From: an uncultured Alphaproteobacteria bacterium
GTDB taxonomy: Bacteria > Pseudomonadota > Alphaproteobacteria > Micropepsales > Micropepsaceae
DNA length: 64,000 nucleotides
NCBI GenBank assembly: GCA_903897605.1
Contig: CAIUCH010000059.1
Coordinates: forward strand, 53,850-117,849
Reading direction: 5' to 3'
Positions 51,406 through 60,740 of the stretch are shown in pieces. The stretch's first letter is position 1. The number at the start of each line of letters is the position of its first letter. Made by a program: the position numbers and the translations under genes. The notes below the pieces were generated by a model. It was not told where the DNA came from, searched no databases, and worked only from the letters and a program-made list of their open reading frames with translations.

Positions 51406-51989
51406 GCCAGTTGGAAAAAGCCTGTGGGGCCTGTCAGGCCTGCTGTGTCGTACTGAAGATTCAAACGCCGCAGTTGCGCAAAAAAGCAGGAGTGCCCTGC
51501 CCGCATCTGGAACAGAAAGGCTGTGGCATCTACGACAACCGCCCGCCTGTCTGCCGCGCCTTTCTGTGCGGCTGGCGGCTATTGCCCGAACAGGACGCAT
51601 CTTGGCGGCCGGACCTGAGCGGCGTGATGCTGCTGCGGCTTGCGGAAAATCAGATTTCCAAAACCTATCGCGCGGCCGGTCCCGGCTGGGTGTTCGTCAT
51701 CCTGGACGGGGAAAAAGCCTTCACTCCCCGGCTGGGGCAATTCATCGCCCAAATGATTAAGCGCCGGACCGCGGTGTTCCTGTCGGCGATGACCCCGCGC
51801 ATTCAGATCAATGAACAGCTGGAGGTGTCCGTAGCGGCGGGCGACATCGATGGCATTGTCCGTATTCTGCAACAGACCCACGCTCTGTTGTTGCCAGCGC
51901 GGGCGCCCAGCGGCTTCGGGCGCATCTGGGCACTTTATCAAGCGCAGGTGGACCGGATGCGCGCCATAATGGAGCAACGGCGGAAATGA
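51402..51989 (+). CDS. YkgJ-type cysteine cluster protein, paralogue 1
   Basis: A 195-residue protein. The N-terminal metal-binding cluster has CGACQACC (Cys8, 11, 14, 15), then VPCPHLEQKGCGIYDNRPPVCRAFLCGW, the zinc/iron-chelating YkgJ/CxxCxxCC family pattern. WRPDLSGVMLLRL follows. The C-terminal 110 residues have no named domain. It overlaps plsC and the next gene (ATGA on both sides). The product is cytoplasmic; metal and function unknown. Confidence 0.85.
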   Translation: MSQLEKACGACQACCVVLKIQTPQLRKKAGVPCPHLEQKGCGIYDNRPPVCRAFLCGWRLLPEQDASWRPDLSGVMLLRLAENQISKTYRAAGPGWVFVILDGEKAFTPRLGQFIAQMIKRRTAVFLSAMTPRIQINEQLEVSVAAGDIDGIVRILQQTHALLLPARAPSGFGRIWALYQAQVDRMRAIMEQRRK

Positions 51990-52591
51990 AAAGGCGTGCG
52001 GCTTTCCCGTCCAAATCCTGCGGCGAATGCAATCTCTGCTGCACCGAGCTCAAGGTGGACACGGCGGAGTTCAAAAAGGATGGCGGAGTGCCGTGCCAGC
52101 ATCTCGGCGCCCAGGGCTGCGGCATCTACCTCACGCGGTTCAAGATCTGCCGGGAATTTCTCTGCGGCTGGCTGCTGACGCCCGAATTGGGAGAGGATTG
52201 GCGGCCCGACCTTAGCGGCGTGCTGATCCTGCAGATCGCGCAGGCCAGCCTTCCAGCCGCCTATCAGCCGGCGGGAAATGGCGTGCAATTTCTGATCACC
52301 GGTGGTGAGGCCGCCATCGCCCGTCCAGGCTTCGGCGAATATGTGACCGACCTGGTGTCGCGGGGCGTGGGTGTCTATCTGACCGCGACAACGCCGCATG
52401 CCCTGGTCAACGAGCATCTGCAGCCGATGGCGGCCGCAAGAGATCTTCCCGGCGCGGTGCGCACGCTCACGCATCTTTATCGGCTGGCGGCGGCGGCGCG
52501 CGACAAGAAAGGCCTCCTGCGGATGCTGCCGCATCTCTACGGCCTGCATGTCGAAAAGAAGCGCGCGCAGATAAAAAATCGCAGCAAATAG
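51986..52591 (+). CDS. YkgJ-type cysteine cluster protein, paralogue 2
   Basis: A 201-residue tandem paralogue of the preceding gene. It has CGECNLCC, VPCQHLGAQGCGIYLTRFKICREFLCGW and the same WRPDLSGVLIL segment. Cysteine positions are conserved between the two, whereas the C-terminal halves have diverged; this one ends in a lysine/arginine-rich tail (EKKRAQIKNRSK). Overlapping start and stop suggest equal production, perhaps as a heterodimer. Confidence 0.85.
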   Translation: MKRRAAFPSKSCGECNLCCTELKVDTAEFKKDGGVPCQHLGAQGCGIYLTRFKICREFLCGWLLTPELGEDWRPDLSGVLILQIAQASLPAAYQPAGNGVQFLITGGEAAIARPGFGEYVTDLVSRGVGVYLTATTPHALVNEHLQPMAAARDLPGAVRTLTHLYRLAAAARDKKGLLRMLPHLYGLHVEKKRAQIKNRSK

Positions 52592-52700
52592 AATAGCTTA
52601 GCTGTGCCCTTGCCTGGAAAGCGGCCGGGCAGCCACCATATTAAGCGCGAGTCCAGCCCGTGGTGGCGGAACCGGCACGGATATGATTGGTACTGCATTT

Positions 52701-55019
52701 ATGAGCGAAATTTCCCGACAGATCTGGGACATGAAATACCGCTTCAAGGCGGGTGACGGCACGCCGCTGGACCGCGATGTGGCGGACAGCTGGGTGCGGG
52801 TGGCAGCCAGCCTGACCATGGCGGAGGCGCCCGAACGCCGCATCCATGTGGCGCAATCCTTTGCCCTGGCACTCAAGGATTACAAATTCCTGCCGGCGGG
52901 ACGGATTTTAGCGGGCGCGGGCACCGGACGCAGCGTCACGCTCTTCAATTGTTTCGTGATGGGCACCATCCCCGATTCGATGGACGGAATCTTCAGCGCC
53001 TTGCGCGAAGCGGCCCTGACGCTGCAGCAGGGCGGCGGCATCGGCTACGACTTTTCGACCCTGCGGCCCAAGGGCGCGCCGGTGGCGGGCGTCGGCGCGG
53101 ATGCCTCGGGGCCAGTCTCCTTCATGGAGGTGTGGGACGCGATGTGCCGCACCATTATGAGCGCGGGATCGCGGCGTGGCGCCATGATGGCGACTTTGGC
53201 CTGCGATCATCCCGACATCGAGGAATTCATCGACGCCAAGCGCACGCCTGGCCGGCTTTCCAATTTCAATCTGTCGGTATTGGTGAGCGACGCCTTCATG
53301 CAGGCGGTGGCGGATGATGCCGACTGGATCTTGCAGTTCCAGGGCAAAGCTTATCGCACGATCAAGGCGCGCAGCTTGTGGGACCGCATCATGCGTTCGA
53401 CCTATGATTACGCCGAGCCGGGCGTGATCTTCATCGACCGCATCAACGAGCAGAATAATCTTTCCTATTGCGAGACGATTGCCGCCACCAATCCGTGCGG
53501 CGAACAGCCTTTGCCGCCTTATGGCGCCTGCCTGCTGGGCTCGATCAATCTGGCCAAGCTGGTGCGCAATCCGTTCGAGGAGGATGCCTATCTCAATCTC
53601 GACGCGCTGGCGGAACTCACCGCCATAGCGGTGCGGATGCTGGATAATGCCATCGACGTTTCCCGCTTCCCGCTGGAAGCGCAGCGCCAGGAAGCCATCG
53701 CCAAGCGGCGCATCGGCCTGGGCGTCACAGGGCTTGCCGATGCGCTGATCTTCTGCCGCGCCCGCTATGGCTCGCCGCAAAGCGTGAAGCTAATTCGCAG
53801 CTGGCTGACGGTTCTCAGCCAGGCGGCCTATCGCGCCTCCATCGAATTGGCGCGGGAGAAGGGTTCGTTTCCGTTGTTCGACGCGGTGGAATATCTCGCC
53901 CGTCCCCATATCCAGGCGCTGCCCGACGACATCCGCGCCCGGCTGGCGCAGCATGGCATCCGCAACGGCCTTCTCACCTCGATCGCGCCAACCGGCACGA
54001 TTTCGCTGCTGGCCGGCAACGTCTCCAGCGGCGTCGAGCCGGTTTACGCCTTTAGCTATACCCGCAAGGTGCTGCAGCCAGACGGCAGCAAGCGCGAAGA
54101 GACGGTGGAAGACTATGCCGTTCGCGCCTTTCGCACCCGTTTCGGCGCGGATGCCGCGCTGCCGGGCTATTTTGTCACCGCGCAGACCCTGGCGCCCGAG
54201 GACCATCTGGCGGTGCAGGCGGCGGCGCAGCCTTTCATCGATAGCGCCATTTCCAAGACCATCAATGTGCCGGCCTCCATTTCCTTCGAGGCTTTCAAGG
54301 ATGTCTATCAGGCGGCCTACAAGGATGGCTGCAAAGGCTGTACCACGTACCGGCCCAACGATGTGACCGGTTCGGTTCTGTCGGTGGAAGAACCACGGGA
54401 CACTATTCCGGTCGAAGAGATCATCGCGCGTGGCGGTGACGAACCGGAATTGCCTTTGCCCCTGCCCGAACCCAAGGAGCGGGGCGGCGTGGTCTATATG
54501 ACCCGGCCGCTCGACCGGCCCGACGCGCTGTTGGGCCGCACCTACAAGATCAAATGGCTGGAAAGCGATCACGCCTTCTACATCACCATCAATGATGTCG
54601 AGAAGGACGGCCGGCGGCGGCCCTTCGAGGTCTTCATCAATTCCAAGAACATGGAAGCCTATGCCTGGGCCCTGGCGTTGACACGCATGATCTCGGCGGT
54701 GTTCCGGCGCGGCGGCGATGTCTCTTTCGTGGTCGACGAACTGAAGGCGATCTTCGATCCGCGCGGCGGACAATGGATGGCGGGCCGCTATGTGCCGTCA
54801 TTGCTAGCCGCAATCGGCGAAGTGATCGAACGGCACATGATCGAGATCGGCTTCCTGGGCATGCGGTCATCCCAAACCGTCACCACTGCCTCCTTTGCGC
54901 AGAAGCTGCCGCGCGAAGGCGCCCCGGCGCATTTCTGTCCCCGCTGCGGCGAGGCGAGTTTTGTGCGAATGGAAGGCTGCGATTCCTGTTTGTCTTGTGG
55001 CTATTCCAAATGTGGATGA
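52701..55019 (+). CDS. nrdJ: Adenosylcobalamin-dependent ribonucleotide reductase (class II)
   Basis: A 772-residue enzyme that reduces ribonucleotides using a B12-derived radical, independent of oxygen. RQIWDMKYRFK and LPAGRILAGAGTGRSVTLFNCFV start the catalytic barrel. The radical-site region ATNPCGEQPLPPYGACLLGSINL carries the active cysteine, and the C-terminal disulfide partner lies in GCKGCTTYRPN. The tail has a zinc-binding part, CPRCGEASFVRMEGCDSCLSCGYSKCG. ATG 52701 (MSEISRQIWD) matches family starts; ATG 52683 adds six residues. No cobalamin riboswitch was seen in the 109-base leader. Palindromic repeat copy B follows. Confidence 0.94.
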   Translation: MSEISRQIWDMKYRFKAGDGTPLDRDVADSWVRVAASLTMAEAPERRIHVAQSFALALKDYKFLPAGRILAGAGTGRSVTLFNCFVMGTIPDSMDGIFSALREAALTLQQGGGIGYDFSTLRPKGAPVAGVGADASGPVSFMEVWDAMCRTIMSAGSRRGAMMATLACDHPDIEEFIDAKRTPGRLSNFNLSVLVSDAFMQAVADDADWILQFQGKAYRTIKARSLWDRIMRSTYDYAEPGVIFIDRINEQNNLSYCETIAATNPCGEQPLPPYGACLLGSINLAKLVRNPFEEDAYLNLDALAELTAIAVRMLDNAIDVSRFPLEAQRQEAIAKRRIGLGVTGLADALIFCRARYGSPQSVKLIRSWLTVLSQAAYRASIELAREKGSFPLFDAVEYLARPHIQALPDDIRARLAQHGIRNGLLTSIAPTGTISLLAGNVSSGVEPVYAFSYTRKVLQPDGSKREETVEDYAVRAFRTRFGADAALPGYFVTAQTLAPEDHLAVQAAAQPFIDSAISKTINVPASISFEAFKDVYQAAYKDGCKGCTTYRPNDVTGSVLSVEEPRDTIPVEEIIARGGDEPELPLPLPEPKERGGVVYMTRPLDRPDALLGRTYKIKWLESDHAFYITINDVEKDGRRRPFEVFINSKNMEAYAWALALTRMISAVFRRGGDVSFVVDELKAIFDPRGGQWMAGRYVPSLLAAIGEVIERHMIEIGFLGMRSSQTVTTASFAQKLPREGAPAHFCPRCGEASFVRMEGCDSCLSCGYSKCG

Positions 55020-55026
55020 TTCTTTG

Positions 55027-55078
55027 TGGTCGCGCGGCCGGACGGAAAACCGGGCTCCACTTTTCCTGGCCGCGCTCC
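55027..55078. repeat. Dispersed palindromic repeat, copy B
   Basis: A complete inverted repeat: GCGCGGCC-GGAC-GGAAAA, 12 central bases, TTTTCC-T-GGCCGCGC. Its left arm is identical to copy A (2264-2333) over 26 bases. Copy B has an 18-base shorter centre. It lies between the nrdJ stop and the DUF2125 start. Confidence 0.8.
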
Positions 55079-55110
55079 GTGGCTACTCAAAATGCGGCTA
55101 GTGATTTGAA

Positions 55111-55932
55111 ATGAGTTATTCCAGCCATTTCTGGCTTTATGCGCCGCTGGCGCTGTTTCTCGCCATCGCCGGCTGGGTGATGAGCCATTGGTGGTTCCTG
55201 GCCAAGGCGCTCGACAAAAATCTCACCGCGATGAACGGGCATCAGGCGATTCCCGGTATCACCATTTCCTGGGCCAGCCAGACGATTTCCGGCTTCCCCT
55301 TTCGCGTCGATGTGGTGTTCAGCGATCTTCTGGTGCGCGCCGAAGGTCCGCGTGGACCTTTGATCTGGCACAGCGACCGCTTCGCCCTGCATGCCCTCAC
55401 ATATGGCCGCACCCAGGATATATTCGAAGCTGCGGGTCCCCAGACCCTTGCCTGGATCGATGCCGACAATGCCCGCCACCAACTTTCCTTTCTGCCCGCC
55501 TCTTTGCGCGCCAGCGTCATTGCCGGAGAGAAAGGCATTTCCCGCTTCGATCTCGATATGATGAATGCGGGCGGCAAGGACACCGATGGAGTGGATTTCA
55601 CCGTCGCGCGGGCGCAGTTGCATATGCGCCGCGACCCCAAACTCGACGCGCTGGACCTGATGTTGAGCGCACTGGACGTGAAAGACCCCGCCACGCCGTT
55701 CGGCGGCCACATCGCCAAGCTGGAGCTGTACAGCCAGATCACCAGGGGTTCGGCCTTTGCCCGCCTGCTGAGCGGCCAGGAAGGCTGGATGGACGCGATC
55801 ATGGCGTGGAAACACCGCGGCGGTGAAATCGTCACCGGACCGGTCGACATCCAATCAAGCGACCTGACAACCAAAAGCGCCGGTCCGGAGTTGCAGCCGC
55901 GTCTGCGCGCGCTGCTGTTTGCGCTCTACTGA
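55111..55932 (+). CDS. DUF2125 exported protein
   Basis: A 273-residue protein with an N-terminal helix (about 8-28, LYAPLALFLAIAGWVMSHWW) and a DUF2125 domain. The GHQAIPGITISWASQTISGFPFRVDVVFSDLLVRAEGP segment is its hallmark, and repeated beta strands suggest a lipid-binding or AsmA-like fold. Function unknown. It converges on tyrC with a 7-base overlap, a conserved alphaproteobacterial arrangement. Confidence 0.87.
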   Translation: MSYSSHFWLYAPLALFLAIAGWVMSHWWFLAKALDKNLTAMNGHQAIPGITISWASQTISGFPFRVDVVFSDLLVRAEGPRGPLIWHSDRFALHALTYGRTQDIFEAAGPQTLAWIDADNARHQLSFLPASLRASVIAGEKGISRFDLDMMNAGGKDTDGVDFTVARAQLHMRRDPKLDALDLMLSALDVKDPATPFGGHIAKLELYSQITRGSAFARLLSGQEGWMDAIMAWKHRGGEIVTGPVDIQSSDLTTKSAGPELQPRLRALLFALY

Positions 55933-56843
55933 TCGTCTTCCTTGTTCTGGTCGCGCCCGAAATTGGGCGTCGCCGAATCCTGTCCGATTTCGACAATCGA
56001 ACGGCGGATGGCGCGGGTGCGGGTGAAAAGCTCGAACAGCGCCTGCCCATTGCCGTCGCGTACCGCCCGCTGCAGCTGGCTGAGATCCTCGTTGAAACGC
56101 CCCAGCACTTCCAGCACCGCTTCGCGATTGTTGAGGAAGACATCGCGCCACATGATGGGATCGGATGCGGCGATACGGGTGAAATCGCGAAAACCGCCGG
56201 CGGAGAATTTGATTACTTCGGTCTCGGTGACCTTTTCCAGATCATGCGCCGTGCCCACGATATTGTAAGCGATCAGATGCGGCACATGACTGGTCATTGC
56301 CAGAACCAGATCGTGATGGCCCGCATCCATCACTTCGACCTGGCTGCCGCAGCCTTCCCAGAATTGCTTGAGCTTGGCCACCGCAGCCTCGTCCGCGCCG
56401 GGCGCCGGGGTGATGATACACCAGCGATGATCGAACAGGCTGGCGAAACCGGCATCGGGACCGGACTCTTCGGTGCCGGCGATGGGATGGGCGGGCAAAA
56501 AATGCACGCCCTCGGGAATGAAAGGCGTCACGTCCCGGATCACCGCGCTTTTCACCGAGCCCACATCGGAGAGGATCGCGCCGGGTTTGAGATGGGCGCC
56601 GATGGCGGCGGCGATCTCTTTATAACTTCCCACCGGCGAGCACAGGATCACCAGGTCGGCGCCCTTGGCCGCGTCGGCCGCGCTGGACGCGACAGCCGCC
56701 AACTCCAGTTCCGAGGCGCGGCGGCGCACAGCTTCACTGGAGTCATAACCGGCGATCGTTTCCGCCAGCCGGTGACGCTTGATGGCATGCGCCAGGGAGG
56801 AGCCGATCAGGCCCAGGCCAATCAGGGCGACACGATCGAACAT
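55926..56843 (-). CDS. tyrC: Prephenate/arogenate dehydrogenase (cyclohexadienyl dehydrogenase)
   Basis: A 305-residue NAD-dependent enzyme of tyrosine synthesis, of the TyrA_a/TyrC type without a chorismate mutase domain. GLGLIGSSLAHAIKRH binds NAD. VGSVKSAVIRDV and the active-site HPIAGTEESGPDAGF follow, and SHVPHLIAYNIVGTAHD lies in the helical dimer domain. TGATG joins it to hisC upstream. Whether prephenate or arogenate is used cannot be told. Confidence 0.92.
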   Translation of the reverse strand: MFDRVALIGLGLIGSSLAHAIKRHRLAETIAGYDSSEAVRRRASELELAAVASSAADAAKGADLVILCSPVGSYKEIAAAIGAHLKPGAILSDVGSVKSAVIRDVTPFIPEGVHFLPAHPIAGTEESGPDAGFASLFDHRWCIITPAPGADEAAVAKLKQFWEGCGSQVEVMDAGHHDLVLAMTSHVPHLIAYNIVGTAHDLEKVTETEVIKFSAGGFRDFTRIAASDPIMWRDVFLNNREAVLEVLGRFNEDLSQLQRAVRDGNGQALFELFTRTRAIRRSIVEIGQDSATPNFGRDQNKEDDQ

Positions 56844-57964
56844 CAGCGGTCCATGAACTCGCGCAAGGCGGCGACCACCCGCTCATTGGCTTCGCCCAGG
56901 CCGATGGTGAGGCGCAGCGCATCCGGCAGGCCGTACCCGGCGACGCCGCGCAGAATCAGACCCTTGCTGCCCAGAAACGCGTCTGCCTTGGCGGAACTTT
57001 TCTCGGATTCTCTTTGCCCTACCGCTCCGCTGCTTGAGGGCGGGGGAAACTGAATCAGAATGAAATTTCCGACGCTCTCATTCACCGTCAGACCCAGCTT
57101 GCGGATCTCGTCGGTCAGCCAGGTCTTCCATTTCTCGTTGTGGGCGACCGAACGCTCGACATGGGCGCGGTCGCGGATCGCCGCCGCCGCGGTGTATTGC
57201 TGCATCATGGAGACATTGAAGGGGCCCCGGATGCGGTTCAGCACATCGCACACCGCAGCGGGCGCATAGGTCCAGCCGATCCGCATTCCCGCCAATCCGT
57301 GCACCTTCGAGAAGGTGCGCGTCATCACCACATTGGAATAGCGCGACACCATCTCGATGCCGGCCTCGTAATCATTCTTGCGGACATATTCGCTATAGGC
57401 CGCATCGATCACCAGCAAGGTGTCGGGCGAAAGCCCCGCATGCAGGCGGCGCATCTCTTCGTGGCTGATATAGGAGCCGGTGGGATTGGTGGGATTGGCG
57501 ATGAACACGATCCGTGTTTTCGGCGTCACCCGCGCCAGCGCGGCATCGACATCGAAACGCAATTTCGGATCGGGAATCTCGACCGGCGTGGCGCTGTTGG
57601 CTAGGGTGGCGATCTTGTAGAGGATGAAGTCGTGCTCGGCGAACAGCACTTCATCGCCAGGACGCAGATAGGCGTTCGCCAGCATGGTGAGCAGCGCGTC
57701 GGAACCGTCGCCTGAAGCGACGATACGCGCCGGGTCCAGGCCATAGACCTCGCCGATCGCTTCGCGCAGGACCGCCGCGCTGCCTTCGGGATAGATCTCC
57801 AGATCGTGCGCCGCCTTGACCAGCGCTTCCACCGCCTTGGGGCTTGGCCCCAACGGGCTTTCGTTGGACGACAGTTTGATGACCTTCTCCACGCCGGCCA
57901 AAGCGGCGCGGCCGCCGATATAAGGCGTGATGTCCAGAACGCCGGGCTTGGGCGAGAGCGTCAT
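56843..57964 (-). CDS. hisC: Histidinol-phosphate/aromatic aminotransferase
   Basis: A 373-residue PLP fold I aminotransferase. It starts MTLSPKPGVLDITPYIGGR and contains KLSSNESPLGPSPKAVEAL, FIANPTNPTGSYI and the PLP-lysine segment TRTFSKVHGLAGMRIGW. It transaminates histidinol phosphate and, beside tyrC, probably prephenate or aromatic keto acids. Near the C-terminus an unusual PPPSSSGAVGQRESEKSSAK stretch interrupts the family pattern NFILIQFP...ADAFLGSKGLILRGV. Start 57964 matches the family; the ORF is open to 58072. Confidence 0.92.
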   Translation of the reverse strand: MTLSPKPGVLDITPYIGGRAALAGVEKVIKLSSNESPLGPSPKAVEALVKAAHDLEIYPEGSAAVLREAIGEVYGLDPARIVASGDGSDALLTMLANAYLRPGDEVLFAEHDFILYKIATLANSATPVEIPDPKLRFDVDAALARVTPKTRIVFIANPTNPTGSYISHEEMRRLHAGLSPDTLLVIDAAYSEYVRKNDYEAGIEMVSRYSNVVMTRTFSKVHGLAGMRIGWTYAPAAVCDVLNRIRGPFNVSMMQQYTAAAAIRDRAHVERSVAHNEKWKTWLTDEIRKLGLTVNESVGNFILIQFPPPSSSGAVGQRESEKSSAKADAFLGSKGLILRGVAGYGLPDALRLTIGLGEANERVVAALREFMDR

Positions 57965-58071
57965 TAATTCCGTCCAAAAAAGGGCCGTATTGATAGTGGC
58001 AGGGCGGCGCAAAAGCAAAGCCGGCGTGCGGCCGCACGACCCAACAAACCATGCGGCAATGCTGGCATTCA

Positions 58072-58100
58072 TTGACAGGGGGGCTTGCCGCCCTTAGCTA
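58072..58100 (+). promoter_or_regulatory. Putative promoter of metX
   Basis: A perfect TTGACA (58072-58077), a 17-base spacer and the weak -10 TAGCTA (58095-58100) lie 25 bases before metX. No SAM-II-type riboswitch was recognised in this spacer. Confidence 0.4.
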
Positions 58101-58124
58101 CGCCTTCCGACAGTTGGACATGCC

Positions 58125-59294
58125 ATGACCGAGACGGCAAATCCGCGATTCTTACGGCCTCTCAGCGCACCGGGGGCCGATGCGGGCAAGGCGGTAAGCT
58201 TCGGCCCCGACAAGCCGCTGGCGCTGGATTGCGGCCGCATCTTGTCGCCCTTCACCATCGCCTACATGACCTATGGCACGCTCAACGATGCCAAGAGCAA
58301 CGCCATCCTGATTTGTCACGCGCTGACCGGCGACCAGTTCGTCGCTTCGGATCATCCGGTCACCGGCAAACCCGGCTGGTGGACCATGATGGTGGGACCG
58401 GGCAAGCCGATCGACACCGATCGCTTTTTTGTCATCTGCGCCAATGTCATCGGCGGCTGCATGGGTTCAACCGGACCGGCGGATACCGATCCCACCACCG
58501 GCAAACCCTTTGCGCTGGATTTTCCCCTGGTGACAGTGCGCGACATCGTGCGGTCCCAGGCGATGCTGCTGGACGCATTGGGGATCGAGACCCTGTTGGC
58601 GGTGACCGGCGGATCGATGGGCGGCATGCAGGCGCTGCAATGGGCGGCGTCCTATCCCAAACGGGTGCGCGCCGTCATGCCCATCGCCTGCGCCGCGCGC
58701 CACTCGGCGCAGAATATCGCTTTCCACGAAGTCGGTCGCCAGGCGATCATGGCCGATCCCGACTGGAAGGGCGGCGAGTATCAGCTGCACGGCACGCGCC
58801 CGTCCAAGGGTTTGGCGGTGGCGCGGATGGCGGCGCACATCACTTATCTTTCGGAAGCTGCGCTGCAGCGCAAATTCGGCCGCAATCTGCAGAACCGCGA
58901 AGCGCTGTCATTCCAGTTCACGCCGGATTTCCAGATCGAATCCTATCTCCATCATCAGGGCGCCAGTTTTGTCGATCGCTTCGATGCCAATTCCTATCTC
59001 TACATCACCCGGGCGATGGATTATTTCGACCTGGCCGAAGACTATGCCGGCCACCTCGCCGATGCCTTCCGCGATTCCCCCAATCGTTTCTGCATCATCT
59101 CCTTCACTTCGGACTGGCTGTTTCCTACCGTGGAAAACAAGCGGGTCGCCCATGCGCTGAACGCGGTGGCGGCGCAGGTCAGCTTTGTCGAGATCAAGAC
59201 CGACAAGGGTCACGACTCCTTCCTGCTCGATGAGCCGGAAATGTTCGACACGGTGCGCGGCTTCCTCAATTCCGTGGCGACGGGCGTGGCATGA
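58125..59294 (+). CDS. metX: Homoserine O-acetyltransferase
   Basis: A 389-residue alpha/beta-hydrolase-fold acyltransferase that makes O-acetylhomoserine for methionine synthesis. [28 protein letters not shown] begins the core; the nucleophile serine is in [12 protein letters not shown] near 165. The catalytic His is in [15 protein letters not shown], near 360. Some members of the family use succinyl-CoA instead, which cannot be resolved here. The stop overlaps the metW start (ATGA), the usual pair. Confidence 0.95.
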   Translation: MTETANPRFLRPLSAPGADAGKAVSFGPDKPLALDCGRILSPFTIAYMTYGTLNDAKSNAILICHALTGDQFVASDHPVTGKPGWWTMMVGPGKPIDTDRFFVICANVIGGCMGSTGPADTDPTTGKPFALDFPLVTVRDIVRSQAMLLDALGIETLLAVTGGSMGGMQALQWAASYPKRVRAVMPIACAARHSAQNIAFHEVGRQAIMADPDWKGGEYQLHGTRPSKGLAVARMAAHITYLSEAALQRKFGRNLQNREALSFQFTPDFQIESYLHHQGASFVDRFDANSYLYITRAMDYFDLAEDYAGHLADAFRDSPNRFCIISFTSDWLFPTVENKRVAHALNAVAAQVSFVEIKTDKGHDSFLLDEPEMFDTVRGFLNSVATGVA

Positions 59295-59914
59295 GTTCTT
59301 CCGGCACCTCCAATCTGCGGCCCGACCTCGCCGCCATCGCGGAAATGATTCCCGATGGCGCCCGGGTGCTGGATGTGGGCTGCGGTGACGGTGCGCTGCT
59401 GGAATATCTGGTGCGCACCAAGCACGTCGATGGCCGCGGCATCGAATTGTCGCAGCAGAATGTGAATGCCTGCGTGGCGCGCGGACTGGCGGTGGTGCAG
59501 GGTGACGCCGATGCCGACCTCGCCGAATATCCCGGCGGGGTGTTCGACTTTGTGATCCTCAGCCAGACCATTCAGGCCACCGAGAAGCCCGCTCAGGTTC
59601 TGGCGGACATGCTGCGGATCGGGCGGCAGGCGGCGATCTCGCTGCCCAATTTCGGCCATTGGCGGGTGCGGCTGTCGCTGTTGGTTGGCGGCCGCATGCC
59701 GCGCACCGAGGCGCTGGGCTATTACTGGTACGACACGCCCAACATCCATCTTTGCACCATCGCGGACTTCGTCGATCTGGCGCGCAAGAATGGCGCGGTG
59801 ATCGACCGTGCCTTGGCCCTGAAGCACGATACCGTGGCGGGCGAGATGCGGCCCGATGCCTGGGGCCCCAATCTTTTCGCCCAGGGCGCGATCTTCCTGC
59901 TGCGCAAGAGCTGA
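59291..59914 (+). CDS. metW: Methionine biosynthesis protein MetW
   Basis: A 207-residue methyltransferase-fold protein. The SAM motif [15 protein letters not shown] is near 28-42, followed by [29 protein letters not shown] and [19 protein letters not shown], the MetW pattern. It partners MetX, whose activity it increases in several bacteria. Convergent, end to end, with the methyltransferase gene at 59915. Confidence 0.93.
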   Translation: MSSSGTSNLRPDLAAIAEMIPDGARVLDVGCGDGALLEYLVRTKHVDGRGIELSQQNVNACVARGLAVVQGDADADLAEYPGGVFDFVILSQTIQATEKPAQVLADMLRIGRQAAISLPNFGHWRVRLSLLVGGRMPRTEALGYYWYDTPNIHLCTIADFVDLARKNGAVIDRALALKHDTVAGEMRPDAWGPNLFAQGAIFLLRKS

Positions 59915-60643
59915 CTATTTCGGCCCGACCGGTTTCAGCAGGGCCTGCGCCCGCACGCGCGCCGTTACGGGCTTGGCGGGCTGCGGCGTCGCGAGCGCGT
60001 AAAGTGACTTGCTGGCTTCGGCGATATGCACGCCGCCCAGGCCCGGAAGCAGCCGCGCCCCGAACCGTTCCCATCCCGTGCCGCTTCTGACCAGCGCGCG
60101 TTTGGCGATCGGCGGGGCATAAAGCGCGCGCTGCCATTGTTCCGGCACGAACAAGGCGCCGCGCAGCAGGCTATCGAGTTCCCGCCGGGAAAAAGGCCGG
60201 CCATGGCCGAAAGGCGTGCGTTCCAGCTGAGACCACAGGCTGGCGCGGTTGGGCGCCACGATCATCAGCCGGCCTTCCGGCGCCAGCACGCGCCACAATT
60301 GCCGCAGCAAGGGACGCAGGACCTCCGACTCTTCCAGCCCATGCACCACCAGAATCAAATCGAAAAAAGCATCAGGAAAGGGCAGCGCCGCTTCCTCGAC
60401 CAAGGTGGCGAGACAGTTGCCTTCGGGCCACGCCACCGCTTGGCCCAGCACGAAGGGCGAGGCCGCGATGCAGCGCTCGGCTTCGGGCAGGAACGCGCGC
60501 AGATAGGGTTGTGCGAAGCCATATCCCAGAAGCCGCCGCCCGCCCACATTCGGCCAGAGCTGCCGCAGCTGGCGCAAAATGAGGTGGCGGGTCCGCTGCC
60601 CCAACGGGCCGTCATAGAATTCGCTCAGGCTGCCCAGATCCAT
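59915..60643 (-). CDS. Class I SAM-dependent methyltransferase-like protein
   Basis: A 242-residue Rossmann-fold protein: MDLGSLSEFYDGPLGQRTRH is typical of a group found beside gloB. LLGYGFAQPYLRAFLPEAERCIA is in the place of SAM motif I, LPFPDAFFDLILVVHGLEES matches motif post-I/II, and LWRVLAPEGRLMIVAPNR motif III. The glycine-rich motif is weak (GYGFAQP), so catalytic competence is uncertain. Start 60643 is chosen over 60775 because the extension lacks family features. Divergent from gloB. Confidence 0.8.
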   Translation of the reverse strand: MDLGSLSEFYDGPLGQRTRHLILRQLRQLWPNVGGRRLLGYGFAQPYLRAFLPEAERCIAASPFVLGQAVAWPEGNCLATLVEEAALPFPDAFFDLILVVHGLEESEVLRPLLRQLWRVLAPEGRLMIVAPNRASLWSQLERTPFGHGRPFSRRELDSLLRGALFVPEQWQRALYAPPIAKRALVRSGTGWERFGARLLPGLGGVHIAEASKSLYALATPQPAKPVTARVRAQALLKPVGPK

Positions 60644-60740
60644 TGCCACATCGGTAATCCGAACGCCGGGCCGGTTCAACGTGCACGACAAGAACCGGGA
60701 CCGGCTGCTAGTCTGATACCTGCACAAAAACGGAACACCC

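Noticed and set aside
52592..52700. Possible cobalamin riboswitch before the B12-dependent reductase gene
   Set aside because: The 109-base leader is too short and lacks the conserved B12-box pattern.
57965..58124. Possible SAM-II riboswitch before metX
   Set aside because: The expected pseudoknot sequence pattern is not seen; only a promoter-like TTGACA was found.
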